From contig MVIG01000002.1 in NCBI GenBank assembly GCA_002086835.1, positions 62,001 through 126,000 of the forward strand: DNA of 64,000 bases. Direction: 5' to 3'. The first letter of the stretch is position 1. The number at the start of each line of letters is the position of its first letter. The notes under the pieces were generated by a model, which ran no database searches, had not been told where the DNA came from, and worked only from the letters and a program-made list of their open reading frames with translations. Of the stretch, positions 43,520 through 51,799 are shown in pieces. Both the position numbers and the translations under genes were made by a program. The DNA is from Mycolicibacterium porcinum (lineage in GTDB: Bacteria > Actinomycetota > Actinomycetes > Mycobacteriales > Mycobacteriaceae).

Positions 43520-44086
43520 TCACAGGAAGACCGCAAGGTTCTGTGTGCCCAGTGAGGCCTGGTCGGAGTAAATGACGCGCTTGGCGATCTTCAGCGCACC
43601 GTCCTGCCGCCGCAGGACATCGACGCGGCGTGCCGAGATGATCTCGTAGTTGTGTTCCTGATACCTGTTGCGCAACAGCAACAACGAGCTGGTCACTTCG
43701 TACTCGCCCTCGACGCCGGTGCGGAATACCCGGATGTTGGTGACGTGGCGGCGGGTGCGCGACGGCGGCTTCTCGGCCCATGCGCTCGTGGTCGCCGCCA
43801 GTCGGGTGGCCTTGATGCCGAGAGTCATGATCGTCTCGTCGAACATGAACATGCCCGTGGAGAACTCCGACCCGTCGATCAGGTCTCGGGTGGACCGCAC
43901 CGGCATCTGGTAGCGCACATCGACGGCCATCAGGCCCAACCACTCCATCAACTTTCCCGAATCAAGCAGAGTGGCTTCATCTTCGAGGAATTCGACGATC
44001 TCGAAATGTTCGGGTTCGCCGTAGTGAACCCGTTGCGGCGGCGTCGTTTCCACGGCGGGCGCGGTCGGCTGATCGGTAGTCGTCAC
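43520..44086 (-). CDS. Aromatic-ring-hydroxylating dioxygenase beta subunit
   Basis: 188 aa cystatin-like/NTF2-fold protein of the small Rieske-dioxygenase subunit type: ATLLDSGKLMEWLGLM, VDVRYQMPVRSTRD and RRHVTNIRVFRT. No catalytic residues are expected; it builds the alpha3beta3 hexamer. GTG 44086 with GGGGAG site, and its start overlaps the alpha-subunit stop as GTGA, so the pair is made in equal amounts. Confidence 0.9.
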   Translation of the reverse strand: MTTTDQPTAPAVETTPPQRVHYGEPEHFEIVEFLEDEATLLDSGKLMEWLGLMAVDVRYQMPVRSTRDLIDGSEFSTGMFMFDETIMTLGIKATRLAATTSAWAEKPPSRTRRHVTNIRVFRTGVEGEYEVTSSLLLLRNRYQEHNYEIISARRVDVLRRQDGALKIAKRVIYSDQASLGTQNLAVFL

Positions 44087-45486
44087 GAGGCACTCCCCAG
44101 CATCTTGTCGAAATAGGTCATCCACCAGTTCCACTGGTTGTCGTCCTTGCCGAATCCCTCGTACACGTGCCCACCGCCGGGCCAGTCCTGCGGGACGCGT
44201 TCGCCGGAGACGGCGTGATAGCGGATCTTCTGCTGTGCACCCATGAAGCCCTCGGCCATCCTGGTCATCTGCGGCCAGGTGTCGGCATCGTCGGTCTCGA
44301 CGAATCCACTGGCTCCAAAGGAGAGGTTGGAGGTATTGCTCATCCGCTCGCGCAATTCCGGAGTAGCCCCCTTCTCCACGAGGAACCAGTTGTAGAACTC
44401 GAATTCGCCCGGGCTCAGCGGAACGAAGGCGTGGAAGGAGATCAGCGACGACATACCGTCGGGCATAGGCATATTCAGTGCGAAGCAGCCGACGTTCGGG
44501 AACAGGCCACCGACGCAGGGCGGGCTGTCGGCCAACAGGCGCAGCGCGCCTTCGCTGAACCGCTGCTGCAGATAGGGAATGTGCTCGGCGGTCATGCCCG
44601 GCGGCGGTTGCATCGTCAGCTTCTCGACGACCGACATGTCTTCCAGGCCCTTGTCCTTCATCAGAAGAACGAAGGGCTCGGTCTGGTCGATGCAGCGCAG
44701 GCCATGTCCGTTGGCGCTGACGTTCACCCCGGCCATTGCCACCGGCTTGTCCTCACCGCCGGCCATCATCTCCAACTCCTGCAGCGAGTAGTGCAGGGTC
44801 AGGTTGTGGAAGCCGTCCCCGGAGTGCTGCTCGCCGGCACACTTCCAATTGGCCCGGATGACGAAACGTTGTGGGGGACCGAGGACTTCAAGTCCTCCCT
44901 CGCTCCGATCGAACATCAGGTCGGTGTAGAACTTGATGTCGCCGAGAAACTCGTCGAGGGATTCGGCGTTGTCATCCCAGTTGGCGAAGATCATGCCGGC
45001 GTAGGTCTCGACGCGGGCCTTGCGCAGGCCGAGTTCCGACTTCGGCAGGATGTCGCCGTGCATCTCCTCCTTGGCGATCGGTGCGCCCAGAAAGCGGCCG
45101 TCGTTGCTGAATGACCATCCGTGGTAGGGGCACTTGAACGTTGCGCCCTTACCTCCTTCGGAGCGGCAGATCTGCATACCCCGGTGGGTGCAGACATTGA
45201 GCAGCACGTTGATGCCGCCCTTGCGGTCCCGGGTCACGATCACCGGGTCCAGCCCCATCTGGCGCATGATGTAATCGCCCGGCTCGGGAATCTCGGACTC
45301 GTGGCCCAGCAGGTTCCACGTCTTGCCGAAGAGGTGCTTCATCTCCAATTTGAAGACTTCGGGATCGCTGAGCAACCGCATCGACACTTCGCGCTTCTCG
45401 TAGTCGATCAGGTCGCGTAGTGGGGTGCCGTCGGACAGTACCGGTCCGGTCCGCGTGTTGGAAATACCTTGGTCGAGAAGGGTCAT
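44083..45486 (-). CDS. Aromatic-ring-hydroxylating dioxygenase alpha subunit (Rieske)
   Basis: 467 aa. Rieske cluster ligands C99-x-H101 and C119-x2-H122 (KCPYHGW) and the catalytic-iron motif GDGFHNLTLHY with D224, H227 and H232. Length and beta partner indicate a three-component dioxygenase that makes cis-dihydrodiols. ATG 45486 has GGAGGA four bases upstream. No dedicated reductase gene is adjacent; the ferredoxin at 47696 is a candidate donor. An ACA-N14-TGT box lies 70-90 bp upstream. Confidence 0.92.
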   Translation of the reverse strand: MTLLDQGISNTRTGPVLSDGTPLRDLIDYEKREVSMRLLSDPEVFKLEMKHLFGKTWNLLGHESEIPEPGDYIMRQMGLDPVIVTRDRKGGINVLLNVCTHRGMQICRSEGGKGATFKCPYHGWSFSNDGRFLGAPIAKEEMHGDILPKSELGLRKARVETYAGMIFANWDDNAESLDEFLGDIKFYTDLMFDRSEGGLEVLGPPQRFVIRANWKCAGEQHSGDGFHNLTLHYSLQELEMMAGGEDKPVAMAGVNVSANGHGLRCIDQTEPFVLLMKDKGLEDMSVVEKLTMQPPPGMTAEHIPYLQQRFSEGALRLLADSPPCVGGLFPNVGCFALNMPMPDGMSSLISFHAFVPLSPGEFEFYNWFLVEKGATPELRERMSNTSNLSFGASGFVETDDADTWPQMTRMAEGFMGAQQKIRYHAVSGERVPQDWPGGGHVYEGFGKDDNQWNWWMTYFDKMLGSAS

Positions 45487-45554
45487 CGTTCCTCCGAGGG
45501 GCCTGGCTGAGGGGAAGTGTGAGCTGGGTCTCTTGTGGCATGAATGTACACCTG

Positions 45555-45574
45555 ACACGAAAACTGTTCAATGT
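45555..45574. promoter_or_regulatory. ACA-N14-TGT operator upstream of Rieske alpha gene
   Basis: Core ACA (45555-45557), 14 bases, TGT (45572-45574), with flanks TGACAC... and ...TGTGTC. The inner part contains TGTTCAA. Less perfect than the other members of the set. Confidence 0.5.
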
Positions 45575-45589
45575 GTCTATGGGAGTCGC

Positions 45590-46852
45590 CTAGGTGATGG
45601 CGCCGTTTTCTTTGAGTCGCTCGAGCTCGTCCCAGTCAAACCCGGCCTCCAGCAGTACTTCTTCGGTGTGTTGGCCGTGCGTGGGAGCGCCGGCACGGGG
45701 CATGGCGGCGGTCTCGTTGAACCGCACCGGGTTGGCCGCGACGGCGAGGGTCACGCCTTCGGCGGTGTCGACGGTGGGCAGGTAACCGTTGGCGATCACC
45801 TGCGGGTCGTCGTGCGCCTCCAGCGCGGTACGTACCGGAGACCAGACGCCCTTGAGGGTGCGCAACCGGGTGGTCCAGTCCGCGAGCGTGCGCGCTCCGA
45901 AGATCTCCCGCAGCACGGCGATGCATTCGCGATTGTTCGCGCGTCGTGCATCGGCGTTGTGGAACCGCGGATCGTCGATCAGATCGGGCCGGTCCAGATG
46001 CTCGCACAGATCCGGCCAGAACCGATCGGACTCCAGCATGATCAGCGTCAGGTGTCGTTTGTCGGCGGTTTGGTAGTAGGCGCGTGCGATCGGGTTCGGC
46101 AGGTTGTCCGGATCGTGCGGCGGCATGGTCTTCCCCTCGTAGAGCTTGGCGGCCACCACCGGGAAACCAAGATTCCACAGGCCGAGCCCGAGTAGGGACA
46201 CGTCGACTACGGGCGGTTGTTGGCCACGTTCCCGAGCCAACAGCGCCGCGGCGATCCCGCCGGCCAGTGTCTGGCCACCCATCAGGTCACCGAAACCGGA
46301 CGGCTGATCGACCAGGTGCGGTGAATCGTGTGGTGTCAGTGCGTCGGCGATGCCGGAGCGGGCGAAGTAGGAAGATCCGTCGTATCCGCCCTTGCCGGCC
46401 TCCTCGCCGCGGGTACCCTGCCCGGTACCCAGGGCGTACACCAGATGTGGATGGCGGGTGCGGATGGTGGCCGGGTCCAAACCGAGCTTCTCGCGCACGC
46501 GGGGAAGGAAGCTGGTGACGAAGACATCGGCATGCTCTAGCAGCCGGTCCAGCACGGCGCGGCCGTCCGGCGTTGACAGGTCGATGCCCACGCTGCGTTT
46601 CCCGCGGTTGGGTTGTTCGATGAGGTAATTGGCGCCGCCGGCATCCCCGGTGACCAGGCCGGAGCTGATCAGGCCGCGCTGCGGATCACCGGTCTGCGGG
46701 TGCTCGATCTTGATGACGTCGGCACCCCAATCGGCCAGTACCGCTCCCGACGACGGCACGAACGTCCAGGCGGCGGCCTCCACCACGGTGATGCCGGACA
46801 GTGGAAGCGGTACAGCGTCACTCGCTGCGCTCGCGGCCGCGCCCTCGGTCAC
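45590..46852 (-). CDS. CoA transferase family III (CaiB/BaiF)
   Basis: 420 aa with the family opening LSGITVVEAAAWTFVPSSGAVLADWGADVIKIE, the catalytic Asp at 189 in SGFGDLMGG, and NRGKRSVGIDLSTPDGR. It would move CoA from one acid to another, sparing ATP. GTG 46852 overlaps the stop of the SDR gene (GTGA), and its end is just before the Rieske promoter. Confidence 0.9.
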   Translation of the reverse strand: MTEGAAASAASDAVPLPLSGITVVEAAAWTFVPSSGAVLADWGADVIKIEHPQTGDPQRGLISSGLVTGDAGGANYLIEQPNRGKRSVGIDLSTPDGRAVLDRLLEHADVFVTSFLPRVREKLGLDPATIRTRHPHLVYALGTGQGTRGEEAGKGGYDGSSYFARSGIADALTPHDSPHLVDQPSGFGDLMGGQTLAGGIAAALLARERGQQPPVVDVSLLGLGLWNLGFPVVAAKLYEGKTMPPHDPDNLPNPIARAYYQTADKRHLTLIMLESDRFWPDLCEHLDRPDLIDDPRFHNADARRANNRECIAVLREIFGARTLADWTTRLRTLKGVWSPVRTALEAHDDPQVIANGYLPTVDTAEGVTLAVAANPVRFNETAAMPRAGAPTHGQHTEEVLLEAGFDWDELERLKENGAIT

Positions 46853-47670
46853 TGGGCTGCAGCCTGGGAGAACAGGGTGTTCAATGGGGCCATCGTGGGC
46901 AGATGCGCCAGAATTCCGCCATCGACCTGGAGTAGCTGTCCGGTGATGTAACTGGATCGTTTGGAGGCCAGGAACGCCACCAGTTCCGCCACGTCCTCAG
47001 GCTGGCCGAGACGAGGGATCAGGCAGGCGTCGATAAAGATCTGCTGGATGGCCTCGGGGATCGTCGCAAGCATGGTTTCACTCGAAATCATGCCTGGCGC
47101 AACGGTATTACAGCGAACACCATGCTTGCCGTATGCGGCCGCGATGAAGCGGGTCATCGAGTTGATACCGCCCTTGGAAGTGCCGTAGGCGACGGTCATG
47201 GTGTCGCCCGAGAGGCCCTGATCGCTGGAGATGTTGATGATCGAACCTCCACCTGAGTCGATCATCAGCGGCACGGCGTGCTTGCACATCAGCATGGTGC
47301 CGCGGACGTTGACCGCCTGGATCTCGTCCCACATGGTGACGTCCATGTTGACCACGTCGAAGTCGAACGCCGCCTTGTTGGTGACCCCGGCGTTGTTGTC
47401 GAGCACATCCAACCGGCCGTGGTCGGACCGCACCGCTGCCAGCAGCGCTTGGACACTGGCTTCGGCGCTGATATCGACCTCGCGGGTGTCCAGGCGATCG
47501 GGAGCAGCGACCGAGGCCCGTAGCGGTCCGAAATCGGTGCCGGGCAGATCGGCGGCAATCACCGTCGAGCCCAGCTCCAACAGTGTGCGGACCGTCGCCG
47601 AGCCGATGCCGCCGGCAGCGCCGGTGACAAGCGCTACGGTGCCGGCAAGGTCGCTATCTCTGCTCACCAT
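46849..47670 (-). CDS. Short-chain dehydrogenase/reductase
   Basis: 273 aa: VTGAAGGIGSATVRTLLELG, DNNAGVTNKAAF, catalytic Ser in INISSDQGLSG and Y-x3-K in VAYGTSKGGIN, APGMISSETML, TGQLLQVDGG. The NNAG and C-terminal segments fit hydroxysteroid- or cis-diol-dehydrogenase-type SDRs. In the same transcript as the CoA transferase and 25 bp after the ferredoxin gene. Confidence 0.9.
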   Translation of the reverse strand: MVSRDSDLAGTVALVTGAAGGIGSATVRTLLELGSTVIAADLPGTDFGPLRASVAAPDRLDTREVDISAEASVQALLAAVRSDHGRLDVLDNNAGVTNKAAFDFDVVNMDVTMWDEIQAVNVRGTMLMCKHAVPLMIDSGGGSIINISSDQGLSGDTMTVAYGTSKGGINSMTRFIAAAYGKHGVRCNTVAPGMISSETMLATIPEAIQQIFIDACLIPRLGQPEDVAELVAFLASKRSSYITGQLLQVDGGILAHLPTMAPLNTLFSQAAAQ

Positions 47671-47695
47671 TGAGCCTTTCGTGTTGGGGTGCGGT

Positions 47696-47917
47696 TCAGC
47701 TGTCGACTTTTTGAATGCTGATCACTTCGGCCGGGCATAGATACGCGGCCTCTTCGGCGGACTCGAGCAGGTCCTCGGGGACTTCAGTGATGTTCGCGAC
47801 CACCAGGCCGCCCTCATCCAGCGAGAACGCGGCAGGACAGACTTCTGTGCACATTCCATAGCCGCAGCACTTACTGCGGTCGACCTCAAGCAGGTGGACG
47901 GTGGTGACGTTGCCCAT
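47696..47917 (-). CDS. Small ferredoxin (3Fe-4S/4Fe-4S, P450-type)
   Basis: 73 aa. Cysteines C17/C18, C23, C27 and C61 in the pattern C-x5-C-x3-C-P ... C-P. The extra C18 is not a usual ligand. Candidate electron carrier for the P450 at 55781 or the Rieske oxygenase at 44083. First gene of a ferredoxin-SDR-CoA transferase operon that is divergent from the FAH gene at 48028. Confidence 0.88.
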   Translation of the reverse strand: MGNVTTVHLLEVDRSKCCGYGMCTEVCPAAFSLDEGGLVVANITEVPEDLLESAEEAAYLCPAEVISIQKVDS

Positions 47918-47949
47918 TGGCTACCTGACTACCCTTCTCCGGCGTGACG

Positions 47950-47976
47950 TGAGACACTATAGGCATAATCTGTTCT
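47950..47976. promoter_or_regulatory. TGAGACA-N14-TGTTCT operator
   Basis: In the 110-bp divergent gap between the ferredoxin and the FAH gene. Left arm TGAGACACTAT is identical to that of the site at 34245 (minus strand). Confidence 0.65.
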
Positions 47977-48027
47977 ATTTGCATAGCCCTGTCACCGGGT
48001 TCGCCATGTTCGAAAGGTAAGTCCCAG

Positions 48028-48855
48028 ATGAAGATTGCCCGAGCGCTGGTGGACCACACGCCGATGTGGGGGCTGGTCGACACCGACCGGGGCGTCGTCG
48101 ACCTCATTGCCGGGCCACTGCGTGCCTGGGCGCCCGCGTTGACCGCCGACTTCTCCTCGACGCCGCCGCTTGCCGGGCGCACCGTCGACCTGGAATCGGT
48201 GTCGTTGCTGTTGCCGGTGGATCCGGGCAGCAAGGTGTTGGCCGCCGGTGCCACCTACGCGAAACATATTGCGGGACTGGGTCTGAAGATGCCGGAGAAG
48301 CCGGCGGCCTTCCTCAAGCCCTACGAATCACTGATCGGTCCCTACGACGACATCATCTACCCGCCGATCACCGAACAGCTGGACTACGAGGTCGAACTCG
48401 TCGTCGTCGTGGGCGCACCCACGCGCCGGGGCGATGCCGGCGCGGCGGGCATTCTGGGGTACTGCGTGGGCAACGACGTGTCCGCCCGGGATCTGCAGTT
48501 CGGCGGAGCGGTCACCGGGATGGACATCTTCTCTGCGAAGGGGCTGGACGACACCAGTGGTATTGGTCCGTGGATCGTCACCCGAGATGAGATCGGCGCC
48601 GGGGATCCCGATCTTGCGCTCACGCTCACCGTGGATGGTGAAGTGCGCCAGCATGATCGCACTTCGTCGCTGGTCTGGGGTCCCGCAGAGTTGATCGAGT
48701 ATGTGGCGGCGCGCTCGCGGCTCTCGCCCGGCGACGTGTTGTTCACCGGCACACCTGCGGGCGTGGCACACGAGGACGGCCGGTATCTGCAGAAGGGTCA
48801 GGTGGTCGAGGCGACGGTGGAGGGATTGGGGACGTTGCGCAATACCGTGCGCTGA
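48028..48855 (+). CDS. Fumarylacetoacetate hydrolase-family protein
   Basis: 275 aa FAH protein with LDYEVELVVVVG (metal Glu pair), GNDVSARDLQFGGAV and DVLFTGTPAGVAHEDGRY. Very like the FAH protein at 38233 in length and motifs, suggesting two steps or two related substrates in ring degradation. Single gene, divergent from the ferredoxin operon, convergent with a TetR gene 32 bp away. Confidence 0.9.
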   Translation: MKIARALVDHTPMWGLVDTDRGVVDLIAGPLRAWAPALTADFSSTPPLAGRTVDLESVSLLLPVDPGSKVLAAGATYAKHIAGLGLKMPEKPAAFLKPYESLIGPYDDIIYPPITEQLDYEVELVVVVGAPTRRGDAGAAGILGYCVGNDVSARDLQFGGAVTGMDIFSAKGLDDTSGIGPWIVTRDEIGAGDPDLALTLTVDGEVRQHDRTSSLVWGPAELIEYVAARSRLSPGDVLFTGTPAGVAHEDGRYLQKGQVVEATVEGLGTLRNTVR

Positions 48856-48887
48856 TCTGGCGTGGGCCGGACTCTCTTTCCCCGCGC

Positions 48888-49517
48888 CTATCGCTTCGAG
48901 GGGACGCCCGGTATCCGGGCGCCGATTCCGGTGAGAACGATATCGACGAATGGCCGAACATGCTGGTGTGCATTTGCTTTCGCATGCTGTCGGGCGGCCG
49001 GCGCCAGGTTCATCACGTGCATCAACACACTGCCGAACAGGCATTCCGCGACATCCAGTGACACCACTTCTGTGGAGATTTCACCTCGTTGCAGTGCGCG
49101 CCGGAAGATGGTGGTCGAGGTCTGCGTGATCGGTTCGGTGACTCGCCGGCGGATGCCGTCGAGCGCAGGGGTGCCGTCCACCGCGTCGATGGTGATTCGC
49201 ACCGCGGTCCGGCCGGCCGGACCGAGGAAATATTCGAAAAGGTCAGTGGCCCAGGCCATGACGTCGTCGTAGAGGGAGCCCAGGTCCGCACGCTCGGTGA
49301 GGTGCGCGGCCCCGGCGACGACACTGTCGACCAACAACTGTTCCTTGGAGGGCCACCGCAGATACAACGAGGACTTGCCCACACCCGCCGCTTGGGCGAC
49401 ACCTCGCATCGAGAAACCCGACCACCCGTGCTGGGCATATTCGTCGAGGGCTGCGGCCATGATGCGATCGGTGGCCAGCGGGTCGCGCGGTCTGCCGCGC
49501 GTCTCTGTGCCTCGCAT
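48888..49517 (-). CDS. TetR-family transcriptional regulator
   Basis: 209 aa: GRPRDPLATDRIMAAALDEYA, helix-turn-helix VAQAAGVGKSSLYLRWPSKEQLL. The GRPR and LRWPSKEQL patterns mark the common TetR subgroup with RWP near the recognition helix. ATG 49517 has GGAGAGGA upstream. A 17-bp palindrome lies at 49579 between it and the kinase-like gene at 49641, which it probably controls. Confidence 0.88.
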   Translation of the reverse strand: MRGTETRGRPRDPLATDRIMAAALDEYAQHGWSGFSMRGVAQAAGVGKSSLYLRWPSKEQLLVDSVVAGAAHLTERADLGSLYDDVMAWATDLFEYFLGPAGRTAVRITIDAVDGTPALDGIRRRVTEPITQTSTTIFRRALQRGEISTEVVSLDVAECLFGSVLMHVMNLAPAARQHAKANAHQHVRPFVDIVLTGIGARIPGVPSKR

Positions 49518-49578
49518 CGACAGTCCTCTCCTGGTCCGTTGAACTCTAACCCCGCGCCACCGCCACAACCGATACTTG

Positions 49579-49595
49579 CGGACCACTATGGTCCG
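49579..49595. promoter_or_regulatory. CGGACCA-N3-TGGTCCG palindrome
   Basis: Perfect 7-3-7 inverted repeat in the divergent gap between the TetR gene (start 49517) and the phosphotransferase gene (start 49641). Unrelated in sequence to the ACA-N14-TGT set. Likely TetR operator. Confidence 0.6.
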
Positions 49596-49640
49596 TTATA
49601 GCGTATGGCCTGCGCCGCACTGGCTGAATCGAGGAAACAC

Positions 49641-50789
49641 ATGCATTCCGCAGCGAACCTCCGCGCTCTTGCCCAAGTCGCCGCCGCGGTCTTGCCGTGG
49701 GTGCCGACCCGCGGTCCCTGGAAATCCGCCGACGTCAACGCCACCTGGCTCACCGAGCGCCTGGCGAAGAGGGTGCGGGGTGCCGCCGCCCTGGCGGTGG
49801 CGTCCCTGGACGGAACGACCGGGACGACGGACCGCCAGCGGATCCTGGTCGAGTGGAACGATGCCGGCAAGGAGGCTGGACTGCCGGCCAACCTGTTCAT
49901 CAAGAGCTCACCACTGTCGGCCAAGAACCGGGTGATGGTGGGTGCCCTCGATATGGCCGTGAACGAGGTCCACTTCTACAACGAGGCCGCCGCTTCCCTC
50001 AAGGGCGTGGTGCCCACGGCGTGGTTCGCCCATGCGGGCATCGGTGCCCGTTTTCTGATCGTGCTGGAGGACATCGTCGCCGCCGGCGGCCGACCCTATG
50101 CGCTGGCAGACCGCTGCGAAATCGCGCATGCCCGTGGCGTTGTCGACGCGTTCGCCGATCTGCACTCGCAGTTCTGGGAAAGCCCGCGACTCAACCGCGA
50201 CCTGACGTGGGCGCGGACCTGGAGTACCCGGCCCGGCTACGTCGTGCTGAAAAAATTCTATTCGCGAGGCCGCACCGGGGCGCTCAAACTCGGCCGCCCC
50301 GAGGTGACGCCTGCGGTGCGGGCGGTATCGGCAGCACTGGACCAACATGCGGCGGCGTACTACCGCGAGTTCGAGGCGGGTCCGCTGACTCTGCTGCACG
50401 GTGATTCACACCTGGGTAATACGTTCGCGACCAGTGATGGCCGGGCCGGGTTACTCGACTGGCAGGTTGTTTGGCAGGGTCCGGGCCTGCGCGAGGTGTC
50501 GTACTGGATGACCACCGGTCTGGATCCCGATGTGCGTCGCGCCCACGAGCGGGAACTGCTCGAACGCTATCTCGACGGTCTACGGGCCGGCGGTGTGCCC
50601 GATGTTCCCGACTACGACAAGGCATTTGAGCGTTACCGGTTGTTCTCCGCGGAAGCCTGGGATGCCACCGCGATGACCATCGCCTGGCCCGGACTGCAGG
50701 CCCAGGAGAATGCCGAGGCCGCCTGGCGGCGGGCCTGCGTGGCGGTTGAGGATCTCGACACCGCGGCACTGCTGAATCGGCTCCGTTAG
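49641..50789 (+). CDS. Aminoglycoside-phosphotransferase-fold protein (APH/ChoK-like)
   Basis: 382 aa kinase-fold protein with the catalytic loop LTLLHGDSHLGN and metal site GLLDWQVVWQGPG. Such APH-like proteins phosphorylate small hydroxylated molecules. ATG 49641 has GAGGAAAC upstream and is preferred over ATG 49605, which lies closer to the palindrome. Convergent with, and overlapping by 4 bp, a second APH-family gene. Substrate unknown. Confidence 0.85.
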   Translation: MHSAANLRALAQVAAAVLPWVPTRGPWKSADVNATWLTERLAKRVRGAAALAVASLDGTTGTTDRQRILVEWNDAGKEAGLPANLFIKSSPLSAKNRVMVGALDMAVNEVHFYNEAAASLKGVVPTAWFAHAGIGARFLIVLEDIVAAGGRPYALADRCEIAHARGVVDAFADLHSQFWESPRLNRDLTWARTWSTRPGYVVLKKFYSRGRTGALKLGRPEVTPAVRAVSAALDQHAAAYYREFEAGPLTLLHGDSHLGNTFATSDGRAGLLDWQVVWQGPGLREVSYWMTTGLDPDVRRAHERELLERYLDGLRAGGVPDVPDYDKAFERYRLFSAEAWDATAMTIAWPGLQAQENAEAAWRRACVAVEDLDTAALLNRLR

Positions 50790-51799
50790 CGGCCGATGGC
50801 GCGCAGTCCGGCGGCGATGAACTCCGGTGTCGCCTCGGCGGCACGGATGGCGTCGTTGTCGGCGTTCGCCCCTTCTAGTGCGCGGTGGGTGATGCCCTCG
50901 GCGATGACGCCGAGTTTGAAGTAGGCCAATGCCAGGTAGAAGCTCCAGTGCGCGAGGTCGCGCCCGGACGCCGTGGCGTACATCTGCGTCAGGGTGTCGG
51001 GCGACGGCAACCGCGGGCTGGTCCACGCCGCCTTCATGCCCAGCACGAGGTCGAATACGGGTTCGCGGTATACGCACATCAGCGCGACATCGGTGAGCGG
51101 GTCACCCAACGTCGACATCTCCCAATCGACCACTGCACGAATAGTATTCGAGTCCTCGGCATCCAGAATCGTGTTGTCGACCCGGAAGTCGCCGTGCACG
51201 ATGGATGCCGTCGAGGTAGCTGGGATCGCGTCGGTCAGGGCCGAGTGCAGGGTGGCGATGTCAGGAAGATCCCGGGTCTTGACGCGATCCCACTGCCCGG
51301 CCCAGAGTTTGACCTGCCGGGCCACGAACCCGTCCGGGCGGCCGAACGTTTCCAGTCCGGCTGCCCTGTAGTCGACCGCGTGCAGCTCGGCCAGTGCGGT
51401 GACCAGCGCGGCCGCGTTGGATTCGACCGCGGCGTCGCTGAGCGCAGCCAGGTCCTCCTGGTTCCGGATCACGGTGCCGTCGACGTACTCGACGACGGTC
51501 ATCGGCACACCGAGAGCGGTGCCGTCGGCGTCGAACGCAACAGTCTTGGCCACCGGGACCGGGCTGCCCTGCAGTGCACTGGTGACGGTGTATTCGCGGG
51601 CCATGTCATGTGCGGACGGGGTGAGGCCGCCGGTTGGAGGTCGCCGGATCACCCAGCAGCAGGTGTCGTCATACGCCTTGAACGTCAGATTCGACCGTCC
51701 ACCGCTGATCAACTCGACTCGGAGGTCGCCGGTGACCGCGACGCCGGTACGGACCAGATAGTCGCGCACCGCCGCACTGTCCATACCTGGCAGCGTCAC
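50786..51799 (-). CDS. Phosphotransferase (APH family, ACAD10/11-kinase-like)
   Basis: 337 aa with ISGGRSNLTFKAY, VIRRPPTGGLTPSAHDMAREY, SIVHGDFRVDN (catalytic loop) and VVDWEMSTLGDPLTD. These motifs match the kinase domain of ACAD10/11, which phosphorylates the 4-hydroxyl of 4-hydroxyacyl-CoA before the dehydrogenase domain removes it. The overlap with the ACAD gene upstream (1 bp) supports a two-subunit version of the same pathway (inference). Confidence 0.87.
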   Translation of the reverse strand: MTLPGMDSAAVRDYLVRTGVAVTGDLRVELISGGRSNLTFKAYDDTCCWVIRRPPTGGLTPSAHDMAREYTVTSALQGSPVPVAKTVAFDADGTALGVPMTVVEYVDGTVIRNQEDLAALSDAAVESNAAALVTALAELHAVDYRAAGLETFGRPDGFVARQVKLWAGQWDRVKTRDLPDIATLHSALTDAIPATSTASIVHGDFRVDNTILDAEDSNTIRAVVDWEMSTLGDPLTDVALMCVYREPVFDLVLGMKAAWTSPRLPSPDTLTQMYATASGRDLAHWSFYLALAYFKLGVIAEGITHRALEGANADNDAIRAAEATPEFIAAGLRAIGR

